Below are positions 8,682 through 17,454 of a DNA stretch of 64,000 bases, piece after piece. Below the pieces are notes generated by a model. The model did not search any database and was not told the origin of the DNA. It worked only from the letters and a program-made list of their open reading frames with translations. Source of the stretch: Christiangramia oceanisediminis (GTDB taxonomy: Bacteria; Bacteroidota; Bacteroidia; Flavobacteriales; Flavobacteriaceae); assembly GCF_022570735.2 (NCBI RefSeq), contig NZ_JANCNS010000001.1:1178001-1242000 (forward strand), given 5' to 3'. A program made the translations under genes and the position numbers. The stretch's first letter is position 1. Each line of letters opens with the position of its first letter.

Positions 8682-8689
8682 CAAACTTA
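8682..8689 (-). promoter_or_regulatory. -7 element for tatA
   Basis: TAAGTTTG on the minus strand, ending 19 bases before the tatA ATG. Confidence 0.6.
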
Positions 8690-8793
8690 ACAAGAATTGA
8701 GCAATATAAACGTTAATAAGGCAAATAATTGCCTGCGTTTAAGGCCTTATCGAATTAGTATTCTGCTGATATCCTGCGGGAAATTATTTAAAT

Positions 8794-8801
8794 TATCTTT
8801 G
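8794..8801 (+). promoter_or_regulatory. -7 element for the M23 peptidase gene
   Basis: TATCTTTG, ending 11 bases before the ATG at 8813. The transcript probably continues through the closely spaced downstream genes. Confidence 0.7.
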
Positions 8802-8812
8802 TAAATCTAATT

Positions 8813-9688
8813 ATGGCTATGGATCAGGAAAAAAAATCCAAAAGGAAGTTCGCCAAAAAGCTGCTGCATAAATATCGAATGGTAATATTGAATGAAGACA
8901 CCTTCGAGGAGCGTTTCTCATTCAGGTTAACCAGGTTAAATGTATTCGTAGCCGTTGGTCTTTCAGCAATTTTCCTTATCGTGGCAACAACTATTTTGAT
9001 TGCATTTACGCCCCTGAGAGAATATATACCGGGTTATTCTTCGGCTGAATTAAAGGAAAGAACCGCAAACCTCGCCTATACTTCAGATTCTTTGCAGAAC
9101 GTGCTCCGAAACAATGAACAATACCTATCTTCCATTAAAAGTGCTTTGATTGGTGAGTTCGACCTGGAGAGGCTGGATCGGGATTCGATCATGAACAGGC
9201 CAATTTCTGATGCCGAATATGAAGTTATAAGCCGTATTAAGGCCGATTCGATTTTAAGGGAAGAAGTGGCCCAGGAAGACAAGTATAATATACTTCCAAC
9301 GGCTACAGATAATATTAATTTTTCACTTTTTGCACCGGTTAAAGGAACGATTTCTGAACCTTATAGTATCGAAGACCGGCATTATGCTGTGGATATCGTT
9401 ACAGCCCGAAATGCCCCAGTTAAATCGGTAGCCGATGGAAGGGTGATCTTTGCAGAATGGACAGCCGAAACCGGGAATGTGATCATCATCGAACATAGTT
9501 ATGGTTTGCTTTCAGCCTATAAGCATAATGCCTCGCTAACCAAATCCCAGGGAGATATGGTTAGGGCAGGAGAGGTGATCGCCACTGCCGGTTCTACCGG
9601 TGAACTAACAACAGGGCCGCATTTGCATTTTGAACTATGGAGCGATGGAAATCCCGTTAATCCATCAGAATATATCGATTTCAATTAA
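8813..9688 (+). CDS. M23 family metallopeptidase (LytM domain), inner-membrane anchored
   Basis: A 291-residue protein. A basic cytoplasmic start (about 42 residues) is followed by one transmembrane helix (about 45-68) and a helical segment. The C-terminal LytM domain (about 185-285) has intact zinc ligands: HYAVD (first His and Asp) and HLHFE. It should therefore be an active DD-endopeptidase cutting peptidoglycan cross-links, or a regulator of such cutting. ATG codons at 8813 and 8819 are both possible; the first is listed. The GH3-like gene follows after 3 bases, so the two are probably co-transcribed. Confidence 0.9.
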   Translation: MAMDQEKKSKRKFAKKLLHKYRMVILNEDTFEERFSFRLTRLNVFVAVGLSAIFLIVATTILIAFTPLREYIPGYSSAELKERTANLAYTSDSLQNVLRNNEQYLSSIKSALIGEFDLERLDRDSIMNRPISDAEYEVISRIKADSILREEVAQEDKYNILPTATDNINFSLFAPVKGTISEPYSIEDRHYAVDIVTARNAPVKSVADGRVIFAEWTAETGNVIIIEHSYGLLSAYKHNASLTKSQGDMVRAGEVIATAGSTGELTTGPHLHFELWSDGNPVNPSEYIDFN

Positions 9689-9691
9689 TTT

Positions 9692-11185
9692 ATGTCTATA
9701 AAGTCTTTCGCAGCCAAACTATTCGCTTCCTACATCAGGAATAAAATTGATAAATGGGCCTCAAATCCTGTTGAAACTCAAAAAAAAGTCTTCAGTGAAC
9801 TTATAGAAAAGGCTAAGCATACCAATTTTGGAAAGGACCACGATTTTTCAGGGATCCGTTCTCACTCAGATTTTACAAAGCGAGTACCCATAAGGGATTA
9901 CGAGGAACTAAAGCCCTATGTGGAAAAAATGCTGGCAGGCGAAACAAGTGTTCTATGGCCGGGTAAGCCTTTGTATTATGCGAAAACTTCGGGAACCACC
10001 AGTGGAGCAAAATATATTCCCTTAACAAAGGAATCCATGCCCACCCATATCAATGCCGCTCGTAACGCTATTCTTTGTTATATCAATGACACGGGGAAAT
10101 CGGGGTTTGTAGATGGGAAAATGATCTTTCTGCAGGGAAGTCCTGAGCTGGATGAGAAGAATGGCGTAAAATTGGGCAGGTTATCAGGGATCGTGGCCCA
10201 CTATGTACCTGGCTATCTCCAGAGAAACAGGATGCCTAGCTGGGAAACCAACTGTATCGAAGACTGGGAAACCAAGGTGGAGGCGATAGTAGATGAAACC
10301 CTGAAGGAAGACATGTCGGTTATTAGCGGGATCCCATCCTGGGTACAGATGTATTTTGAAAGGCTAATTGATAGAACCGGAAAAAAAGTAGGCGAGATCT
10401 TTCCAAATTTTAACCTGTTCATTTACGGAGGGGTTAATTACGAGCCTTACCGGGCTAAATTTGAAAGCCTGATAGGCCGAAAGGTTGACAGTATCGAGCT
10501 TTTCCCTGCTTCAGAAGGTTTTTTCGCTTTTCAGGACCGGCAAAATGAAAAAGGAATGTTGCTTCAGTTAGATTCCGGAATTTTCTACGAGTTCATCAAG
10601 GCCGATGAATTCTATGAGGAGTATCCTAAAAGATTATTGCTGGATGAAGTAGAACTGGGCGTGAATTATGTGATGATCGTATCTACCAATGCCGGCCTTT
10701 GGGCCTATAACGTGGGAGACACCATTCAGTTTACCGCACTTAAACCCTTCAGGGTGATCGTTTCCGGAAGGATCAAACACTTTATTTCGGCTTTTGGGGA
10801 GCATGTGATCGCCAAGGAAGTGGAAGAGGCCATGAAAGTAGCAGTTTCAAAAACCAATGCGGCCATTAGTGAATTCACGGTGGCACCACAGATAAATCCA
10901 GAAGGCGATCAACTGCCTTATCACGAATGGTTCGTCGAATTTGAGGAAGAACCCGAAGATTTGAATAAATTTGCAGAGATTATCGATAGATCGTTGCAGG
11001 ATCAGAATTCCTATTACCTGGACCTCATCGACGGGCACATACTTCAAAGGCTGAAGATCACCAAAGTGCCGAGAAACGGATTTCAGGAATATATGAAGTC
11101 GATCGGGAAACTTGGCGGGCAGAATAAACTACCAAGACTTTCCAACGACCGCAAGATCGCCGATAAACTCTACGAGATTATTTAA
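9692..11185 (+). CDS. GH3 auxin-responsive promoter-like adenylating enzyme
   Basis: A 497-residue protein of the GH3 family, which belongs to the adenylate-forming (ANL-like) enzymes. The ATP-binding segment YAKTSGTTSGAKYIPLT (about 96-112), FIYGGVNYEPYR, LFPASEGFFAFQ, and GRIKHFISAFGEHV near the C-terminal hinge are all visible. Plant members conjugate acyl acids such as auxin or jasmonate to amino acids. The substrate of the bacterial members is not known to me, though an acyl-acid to amino-acid ligase activity is plausible. It has no signal peptide. It is flanked by an M23 peptidase gene (3-base gap) and the nucleoside-phosphorylase-like gene (9-base gap), all on one strand. Confidence 0.88.
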   Translation: MSIKSFAAKLFASYIRNKIDKWASNPVETQKKVFSELIEKAKHTNFGKDHDFSGIRSHSDFTKRVPIRDYEELKPYVEKMLAGETSVLWPGKPLYYAKTSGTTSGAKYIPLTKESMPTHINAARNAILCYINDTGKSGFVDGKMIFLQGSPELDEKNGVKLGRLSGIVAHYVPGYLQRNRMPSWETNCIEDWETKVEAIVDETLKEDMSVISGIPSWVQMYFERLIDRTGKKVGEIFPNFNLFIYGGVNYEPYRAKFESLIGRKVDSIELFPASEGFFAFQDRQNEKGMLLQLDSGIFYEFIKADEFYEEYPKRLLLDEVELGVNYVMIVSTNAGLWAYNVGDTIQFTALKPFRVIVSGRIKHFISAFGEHVIAKEVEEAMKVAVSKTNAAISEFTVAPQINPEGDQLPYHEWFVEFEEEPEDLNKFAEIIDRSLQDQNSYYLDLIDGHILQRLKITKVPRNGFQEYMKSIGKLGGQNKLPRLSNDRKIADKLYEII

Positions 11186-11194
11186 AAAAATTAT

Positions 11195-12871
11195 ATGTCA
11201 ATACTAAAATTACAGGGCAGAACAAGGGCGCAGGAAAGTTCGAGCGCTATTGAACGCATGTATATAACCATGAGACACCTTTTTAATCGCGGGTTTTATA
11301 AACCCATGGGTGTTTCAGGAGAAACATTAAGAGAATCGCTTTTAACCCTAAGGCCAGAGATCTACGGCTCCATCGCCGATGATAAGGCTGAACTGGAAGG
11401 ATTGTTATACGTTATAGACAGGCTTCCCCGTGGGATCGAGGAATGCCGTTTCATCAATCTTACCAGTGATGAGGGTTACGGGAATTCTCATTTCAGACCG
11501 ATAGTTCCTCCTAAAAGGAGGAGAAATTGCTATCGCATAGATGAGGAGCAGATGAATATAGAGATCACTCGAGGCAGATCTGAGATCTACGATATTCTAA
11601 CCCACCTTACCTTTTTGTTCATCGAATCACACAAGATCATGAAAAGGGTGTTGATCGATGAAGAGGGTAGCGTAACCAGGGACTGGGAGAAACTGGAGTT
11701 CGCGGTAAACCAGGAAGAACTCAGCCAGACGCAACGAGAGGTAGCACTTACCCATACGGCAAGTATCCTGGGACGTACTTTTCACGAAATTAACCAGGTC
11801 TATTCTAAATTTTCAACACCAGATAATCCCGATCGATTCTTGAAAATGGTCTGGTCTTTAGGGAAAATGGCTATTAGGGAAGTGGTGAAGAACGAAAAGA
11901 GGATCATTACCTTTAGTCCTGTGCTTCGAGAAAGGCTTGGGCATCATATTCATGGAGAGATCTGGGCGAACGATATCAAGAAAAATCTTTTGGATAAAGA
12001 TTTGATGAAGCGTCCGCTGCACGTTATCAGCGCGAATATGCACAGTGTAATGAACACCTTATTCGCTCCTTTCGCATTCAAAAATGAGCTAAAGAAGAAA
12101 ACGCCGCTGGAGATCTATGAGCAATTAAGCGATACCGGGAACGGAGATCTGAGACAGAAAGTAATGAAGTCTGCCCTTGATAAAGGCATGGTCTTTCTTG
12201 AGGATAAAAGCGGGACGAATATCGATGTCCAGATAATTGATACGGCAAGTTTTGACAGCCATTTCTGCAAAAATGATCAGCCTGCCGAAGAAAAACCGGT
12301 GATCATAGTCATGGATTATGCCTTTGGTGAACAGGCCTATGAAACCATGGATGAGTTGTTGAAACCGCTGGTATTTGATGGAACTGAACATAAAATGAAC
12401 GTAAAATCGATCTCGATCATGGGTAAGGCCGGAATCCTGGAAGGTGGAAAGGGCGATATCATGATCCCTGATGCACATTTGTTCGAAGGTACTGCAGATA
12501 ATTATCCTTTTAGAAACCAGCTAAAAAAGGCCGATCTGGACAAGCAAGGGATCAAGGTAGTAGATGGGGCGATGATAACTGTACTGGGAACCTCGCTTCA
12601 GAATAAGGATATTTTAAAGTTCTTCCATGATTCCACCTGGAATGTTTGCGGGCTGGAGATGGAAGGAGCGCACTACCAGAAGGCCATTCAGGCGGCATCC
12701 AGGTTGCGTGGAAGTATCGATGAAGATGTAAAGGTGAGATATGCCTATTACGCATCAGATAATCCGTTGGAAACAGGGAGTACACTGGCATCTGGCGGTC
12801 TTGGAACCTCTGGTGTAAAACCCACCTACTTGATCACCGAAAAGATCCTGGAACAAATCTTAAATTCTTAA
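11195..12871 (+). CDS. conserved Bacteroidota protein with nucleoside-phosphorylase-like C-terminal domain
   Basis: A 558-residue soluble protein of an uncharacterised Bacteroidota family (DUF6909 in my recollection). The first 300 residues or so are helical and unlike anything I can name. The C-terminal third reads like the PNP/UDP phosphorylase superfamily: a Gly-rich GKAGILEGGKGDIMIP (about 409-424) like the GxxG...GDIV phosphate-site segment, LEMEGAHYQKAI (about 486-497) like the nucleoside-site EMEgaa motif, and YYASDNP (about 518-524) at the place of the catalytic Asp. A nucleoside or nucleotide-derived substrate is therefore possible. The domain call is mine from motif order. The gene follows the GH3-like gene and precedes rfbC by 9 bases. 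Confidence 0.7.
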   Translation: MSILKLQGRTRAQESSSAIERMYITMRHLFNRGFYKPMGVSGETLRESLLTLRPEIYGSIADDKAELEGLLYVIDRLPRGIEECRFINLTSDEGYGNSHFRPIVPPKRRRNCYRIDEEQMNIEITRGRSEIYDILTHLTFLFIESHKIMKRVLIDEEGSVTRDWEKLEFAVNQEELSQTQREVALTHTASILGRTFHEINQVYSKFSTPDNPDRFLKMVWSLGKMAIREVVKNEKRIITFSPVLRERLGHHIHGEIWANDIKKNLLDKDLMKRPLHVISANMHSVMNTLFAPFAFKNELKKKTPLEIYEQLSDTGNGDLRQKVMKSALDKGMVFLEDKSGTNIDVQIIDTASFDSHFCKNDQPAEEKPVIIVMDYAFGEQAYETMDELLKPLVFDGTEHKMNVKSISIMGKAGILEGGKGDIMIPDAHLFEGTADNYPFRNQLKKADLDKQGIKVVDGAMITVLGTSLQNKDILKFFHDSTWNVCGLEMEGAHYQKAIQAASRLRGSIDEDVKVRYAYYASDNPLETGSTLASGGLGTSGVKPTYLITEKILEQILNS

Positions 12872-12880
12872 AAGCCAATC

Positions 12881-13426
12881 ATGCAGGTAGAAGAAACACC
12901 CTTAAAAGACTGTTATCTTTTAAAACCTAAAATTTTCAGGGACGAAAGAGGAATTTTCCTCGAAACCTACCAGAGAAGACAACTGGCCGAAATTAGTGGG
13001 ATCGATGCCGAATTCGTACAGGATAACCAGTCGGTTTCAAAATATGGAGTGGTTCGGGGCCTGCATTATCAAACCGGTGAATTTGCGCAAACCAAGATCG
13101 TAAGGGCTATTTACGGAAGGGTTCTGGACGTGGTCGTGGACCTAAGACCAGATTCTCCTACTTTTAAACAAACCTATTCGGTCATTCTGGACGATGAGAA
13201 TCTGTACCAGTTGTATGTTCCAAAAGGCTTCGGACATGGTTTTTCCACGCTTTCTGAAAAATCGGTTTTTGCCTATAAATGTGATGATTATTATCGGCCG
13301 GGGTCTGAAGCCGGGATCATTTACAACGATCCGGAACTGGCCATAGACTGGCAGTTACCCGAAAATGATATCATTCTTTCTGAAAAGGACAGGAATTTGC
13401 CAACCCTTAAACAGGCTTTTGGATGA
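12881..13426 (+). CDS. rfbC: dTDP-4-dehydrorhamnose 3,5-epimerase
   Basis: A 181-residue cupin-fold enzyme of standard length. It epimerises dTDP-4-keto-6-deoxyglucose at C3 and C5 in dTDP-L-rhamnose synthesis. Signatures are FRDERGIFLETY, FVQDNQSVSKYGVVRGLHYQ (with the active-site His in GLHYQ), TKIVRAIYGRVLDVVVDLR, YVPKGFGHGFSTLS and the late YNDPELAIDW. It overlaps rfbD by 4 bases (ATGA), so translation is probably coupled. rfbA and rfbB are not in this window. Confidence 0.95.
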   Translation: MQVEETPLKDCYLLKPKIFRDERGIFLETYQRRQLAEISGIDAEFVQDNQSVSKYGVVRGLHYQTGEFAQTKIVRAIYGRVLDVVVDLRPDSPTFKQTYSVILDDENLYQLYVPKGFGHGFSTLSEKSVFAYKCDDYYRPGSEAGIIYNDPELAIDWQLPENDIILSEKDRNLPTLKQAFG

Positions 13427-14274
13427 AAACGATCCTCGTAACAGGTGCTGGCGGGCAGCTGGGGCAGTGCTTCAGGAAACAGGCCCTGAAATTCCCCAAT
13501 TTTAAATACATATTCTGCACTTCCAGGGAGCTGGATATAACTTCAAAAACCCAGTTGAGATCGGAGATTGATCGTTATTCACCCGATGTTGTCATCAATG
13601 CTGCTGCTTATACCAACGTAGAGCTGGCCGAAACAGAAAAGGAAAAAGCATTCCTGGTGAATGCAGATGCTTCCCGTAATCTGGCAGAGATCTGCAGTGA
13701 AAAAGCCATCGAATTATTTCATTTTTCTACCGATTATGTTTTTAACGGCAGGGCTTCAGAGCCATATTCTGAAGAGGATGAAATCGACCCTATAAATGTA
13801 TATGGTGCTTCCAAGCTTGAAGGTGAAAGGATGATTGAAGAAAAGTTAGAAAAGCATTTCATTTTCAGAACTTCCTGGTTGTATTCTGAATTTGGCCATA
13901 ATTTCTTCAAAACCATCCTGAAAAAAGCGGCGAAAAAAGCAGAATTGAACATTACCAGTTCTCAAACTGGTACGCCTACTAACGCCAATGACCTCGCAGA
14001 ATTTGTTCTGAAGATCATCGAGTCTGGTTCTAAAGAATACGGAATTTATCACTTCAGCAACCTTGGGGAGGCTACCTGGTATGATTTTGCCAGGGAAATA
14101 CTGGAATATGCTGGTAAGATCGATGAGGTCGTTTTAAACAAAACCGGCTTTTTTAAGACGAAAGCTGAAAGGCCTGAATACAGTGTGCTGTCTAAAGAAA
14201 AGGCCCTGAACACTTTCGGGTTTAACATTCCGCACTGGAAAGAGAGCCTTCATGGCCTTATTGATGAAAATTGA
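13423..14274 (+). CDS. rfbD: dTDP-4-dehydrorhamnose reductase
   Basis: A 283-residue short-chain dehydrogenase. It reduces dTDP-4-keto-L-rhamnose with NAD(P)H, the last step to dTDP-L-rhamnose. GAGGQLGQ near the N-terminus is the nucleotide-binding turn. [27 protein letters not shown] and YGASKLEGE (the catalytic YxxxK) are the family's usual motifs, and [13 protein letters not shown] follows. The start overlaps the end of rfbC. The next SDR gene begins 26 bases downstream. Confidence 0.95.
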   Translation: MKTILVTGAGGQLGQCFRKQALKFPNFKYIFCTSRELDITSKTQLRSEIDRYSPDVVINAAAYTNVELAETEKEKAFLVNADASRNLAEICSEKAIELFHFSTDYVFNGRASEPYSEEDEIDPINVYGASKLEGERMIEEKLEKHFIFRTSWLYSEFGHNFFKTILKKAAKKAELNITSSQTGTPTNANDLAEFVLKIIESGSKEYGIYHFSNLGEATWYDFAREILEYAGKIDEVVLNKTGFFKTKAERPEYSVLSKEKALNTFGFNIPHWKESLHGLIDEN

Positions 14275-14300
14275 TTAATTTTCAGCTGAATTCAAATCTT

Positions 14301-15290
14301 ATGGCAAAACGAATATTGATTACCGGTGCGGCCGGGTTTTTAGGATCCCACCTTTGCGATCGATTCATCAGGGAAGGTTACCAGGTGATAGGAATGGATA
14401 ACTTGATCACCGGCGATCTTAAGAATATCGAACATCTCATGAGCCATGAGAATTTTGAATTTCATCATCACGACGTGACCAAGTTTGTGCATGTAGCCGG
14501 TAAGCTGGATTATATCCTGCATTTCGCCTCCCCGGCAAGCCCCATCGATTATCTTAAGATTCCAATTCAAACCCTTAAAGTAGGCTCTGTGGGTACGCTT
14601 CACTGCCTTGGACTGGCAAAGGAAAAGAACGCCAGGATCCTCATCGCTTCAACTTCCGAAGTTTATGGTGATCCGCTGGTACATCCACAGAATGAAGAAT
14701 ATTATGGAAATGTGAATGCAATTGGGCCGCGCGGGGTTTATGACGAGGCCAAGCGATTCCAGGAATCGATCACCATGGCCTATCATCGTTTTCATGGACT
14801 GGAGACCCGTATCGTGAGGATTTTTAACACTTATGGGCCAAGAATGAGACTGAATGACGGGCGTGTAATTCCGGCTTTTATAGGCCAGGCCTTGCGTGGA
14901 GAGGACCTAACCGTATTTGGAGACGGGTCTCAAACCAGGTCTTTCTGTTATGTAGATGACCAGGTAGAAGGTATCTACAGGCTGTTGTTAAGTGACTATT
15001 CAGAACCTGTGAATATTGGAAATCCAGATGAGATCAGTATTCTTGATTTTGCCAAAGAGATCATTAAGCTTACCGGAACCAACCAGAAGATCGTTTTTAA
15101 GGAATTACCACAGGACGACCCGCTTCAGCGACAGCCCGATATAAGCCGTGCAAGGGAGATACTCGGCTGGGAACCCCAGGTGAGCAGGGAAGAAGGTATG
15201 AAGATCACTTATGAGTATTTTAAAAGTATGAGCGCTTCCGAACTTGAAAAAAGGGAGCACAAGGATTTCTCCAAACACATAAGGAGGTAA
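14301..15290 (+). CDS. NAD-dependent SDR, UDP-glucuronate decarboxylase (UDP-xylose synthase) type
   Basis: A 329-residue extended [13 protein letters not shown] forms the NAD site, then [40 protein letters not shown] (catalytic YxxxK), [10 protein letters not shown] and [11 protein letters not shown]. The [14 protein letters not shown] and NTYGPRM wording is typical of UDP-xylose synthases. These convert UDP-glucuronate to UDP-xylose for surface glycans. A longer reading from TTG 14271 was rejected because ATG 14301 starts the conserved MAKRILITG. The end of the gene carries an unusually strong Shine-Dalgarno for the next gene. Confidence 0.88.
   Translation: MAKRILITGAAGFLGSHLCDRFIREGYQVIGMDNLITGDLKNIEHLMSHENFEFHHHDVTKFVHVAGKLDYILHFASPASPIDYLKIPIQTLKVGSVGTLHCLGLAKEKNARILIASTSEVYGDPLVHPQNEEYYGNVNAIGPRGVYDEAKRFQESITMAYHRFHGLETRIVRIFNTYGPRMRLNDGRVIPAFIGQALRGEDLTVFGDGSQTRSFCYVDDQVEGIYRLLLSDYSEPVNIGNPDEISILDFAKEIIKLTGTNQKIVFKELPQDDPLQRQPDISRAREILGWEPQVSREEGMKITYEYFKSMSASELEKREHKDFSKHIRR
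15281..15287 (+). promoter_or_regulatory. strong Shine-Dalgarno for the family 2 glycosyltransferase gene
   Basis: AAGGAGG lies 5 bases before the ATG at 15293, inside the last codons of the upstream SDR gene. Such a perfect site is unusual in Bacteroidota, where most genes lack one. Confidence 0.6.
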
Positions 15291-15292
15291 AA

Positions 15293-16078
15293 ATGCAGGA
15301 CTACGGACTCGTTTCGGTGGTCATGCCCGCCTATGATTCAGAAGCATTTATTTCTGAAGCGATCCAGTCTGTCATTTCTCAAACATATCCCAACTGGGAG
15401 CTCATCGTCGTGGATGACGGCTCTTCAGATGCTACTCCAAAGATCATTCAGGAATTCATAGCGGCCGATGATCGCATAAAACTGGTCAGGAACGATAGGA
15501 ACCAGGGAACTCATATTGCCCGGAATAAGGCTATAGAAGCAGCAGGAGGCAATTTTATTGCTTTCCTGGATGCAGATGACCGGTGGAAGGCAGAAAAGCT
15601 TCAGAAACAGCTGGAATTGATGATCGAGAAAAACCTGGCGGCCTGTTTTTCGAGTTACGACCTTATCGATGAGATGGGAAACAGCTTAGGTAAAAAAGTC
15701 GAAGCTCTTGAAGAACTTTCCTATGAAAAACTTTTAAAAGCCAATTACGTGGGAAACCTAACCGGGATCTATAGCTTGGATAAACTGGGAAAGATCTACT
15801 GCCCGGATATCAAAAAAAGACAGGACTGGGCCCTTTGGCTTGAAGTGGTCAGGAAGTCGGGACCCATAGATGGAATTCAGGAATCGCTGGCGGTTTATCG
15901 AATCCGGAAAGGATCTATTTCTGGGAACAAACTGGAAATGCTGAAATATAATTTCCAGGTATATCAAAAAGTGCTGGGATACGGTTCATTCAAAAGCACC
16001 TGGAAAATGCTCATTTTCCTGAACGAGCAATTCTTTATCAAATCCAAACAGGTCAAACCTCTTCCACCAGGGAAGTGA
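15293..16078 (+). CDS. glycosyltransferase family 2
   Basis: A 261-residue GT-A fold enzyme without membrane helices. SVVMPAYDSEAFISEAI opens the Rossmann-like domain, ELIVVDDGSSDAT holds the nucleotide-sugar Asp residues, FIAFLDADDRW supplies the DxD metal site, and KRQDWALWLEV fits the acceptor-side region. It probably adds a sugar to a surface polysaccharide or LPS unit, in keeping with the rfbC-rfbD-SDR genes just before it. Donor and acceptor are unknown. Its 3' end overlaps the convergent CapK-like gene by 26 bases. Confidence 0.9.
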   Translation: MQDYGLVSVVMPAYDSEAFISEAIQSVISQTYPNWELIVVDDGSSDATPKIIQEFIAADDRIKLVRNDRNQGTHIARNKAIEAAGGNFIAFLDADDRWKAEKLQKQLELMIEKNLAACFSSYDLIDEMGNSLGKKVEALEELSYEKLLKANYVGNLTGIYSLDKLGKIYCPDIKKRQDWALWLEVVRKSGPIDGIQESLAVYRIRKGSISGNKLEMLKYNFQVYQKVLGYGSFKSTWKMLIFLNEQFFIKSKQVKPLPPGK

Positions 16079-17369
16079 ACTGTTTAAGCTTTCCGCTAGG
16101 ACTTCGTTTAAGGATTTGTAGCCTTTCAAAAGAGATAGTAAGGTTTTTTCCAACGTAGGTGCGAATCGCTGCAAGGATCTTCTCTTTTTGCTCTGGAGTA
16201 AATTCATATTCACTTACATAATCGATCTTAAAATGATCGAGCTTTGTTTGTATGATCACAAATTCCTTAATATTCCCGTTGTCCTCGATTATGGTCTTGG
16301 TAACGTAATAAAAAGTTAGGCCGGGTACCACCTTGCCATCGGTAAGCCTTGCGATATCATTGGTTCGGCCTACCAGTTTTTCAAGAATTGGTTTTTTTAG
16401 AGTGCTTTTTTCAGAAAGGGAACCAATATCCCCAATATCGTAACGAATCATGGGATGTGCCTTATTGTAAAGCGAGGTGATCACCACCCGACCTTCTTGG
16501 CCATAGGGCAGAATTTTGCCATTTTCGTCCAGGATCTCTACATAAAGATCTTCCGAATTTACGATCCATTGATGCTGCCGATCTTCAAATGCGATAAGGC
16601 CAACCTCGCTTGCACCATATTCGTTGATCACCGGAACACCCATGGCATTTTCGATAAGCATTTTGTCCTTTTCAAAAAGCCTTTCAGAGGTTACGATACA
16701 GATCTTTAAACTGGGGCAAAGCTCTTTTAGAACAAGGTTCCTAGCCTTCAGGAACCGGGCAAAAAGTACGATTGCGCTGGTATAACCGTTCAGGTATTCA
16801 AAATTTGACCTGGTGAAGCGCTTCAGAAATGCTTCCATCTTCTGCTCGCTGAGGTCGAAGATATTAAACCGCCGTCTAAGGCTTATCCGGTCTTTTAAAC
16901 GCTCCTGTATATTTCCAAAGAAATCCAGTGGAATACCATAGAACCTGGCCTGTAGTGATTTGTTGAGGTCTATGCCATACCATTTGTAACGATCGTGGAA
17001 ACCAGCCCAGCTAAGGGCATGAGCGAACCTGTTTTTGGCAAAAATGAACGGATGCCCGCTGCTTCCCGAAGTTTTACCCACGTAAGCTGTTTTGGAATTG
17101 TAAGTTTCACTCAGCCTGTCCCGAAGCGGATGCTGCAGATCAGATTTTTTCATGATGGGCACATGCTGCCAGTCGTCAAATCCATCCCAGTTGAAGAATT
17201 CTCGGTAGAATTCGTTGTGCTGAATATGATAATCAATGATCGCGTTCCTCCTTTTTCGCTGGTAACCGGCATAATCATCCTCGGGGATCGCCTGTATCTT
17301 TTCCAGCATCTTTTGCGCCCGCCTAATGGGAAATTTGTTGAGTTGAAGTGAAAGTTTGAACCAATCCAA
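16053..17369 (-). CDS. CapK/phenylacetate-CoA ligase-like adenylating protein
   Basis: A 438-residue protein of the PaaK/CapK-like adenylate-forming group. The ATP motif is KTSGSSGHPF (about 99-108). It also has NEYGASEVG (about 255-263), MIRYDIGDIG and GRTNDI, all in the expected order. Members of this group sit in capsule and exopolysaccharide clusters, where the substrate is often unknown. The only start in place is TTG at 17369. Its 3' end overlaps the opposing glycosyltransferase gene by 26 bases. It lies on the other strand from the sugar genes, so it is separately controlled. Confidence 0.85.
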   Translation of the reverse strand: MDWFKLSLQLNKFPIRRAQKMLEKIQAIPEDDYAGYQRKRRNAIIDYHIQHNEFYREFFNWDGFDDWQHVPIMKKSDLQHPLRDRLSETYNSKTAYVGKTSGSSGHPFIFAKNRFAHALSWAGFHDRYKWYGIDLNKSLQARFYGIPLDFFGNIQERLKDRISLRRRFNIFDLSEQKMEAFLKRFTRSNFEYLNGYTSAIVLFARFLKARNLVLKELCPSLKICIVTSERLFEKDKMLIENAMGVPVINEYGASEVGLIAFEDRQHQWIVNSEDLYVEILDENGKILPYGQEGRVVITSLYNKAHPMIRYDIGDIGSLSEKSTLKKPILEKLVGRTNDIARLTDGKVVPGLTFYYVTKTIIEDNGNIKEFVIIQTKLDHFKIDYVSEYEFTPEQKEKILAAIRTYVGKNLTISFERLQILKRSPSGKLKQFTSLVEEV

Positions 17370-17421
17370 AGGCAGAAGAGCTTTTTTAACGAAATTATTC
17401 GCGCTTCAATTTACAAACAAT

Positions 17422-17429
17422 TATTTTTG
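17422..17429 (+). promoter_or_regulatory. -7 element for purD
   Basis: TATTTTTG, ending 25 bases before the purD ATG. Confidence 0.55.
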
Positions 17430-17454
17430 AGGCAACATTTAAAAATTTGTCCGC

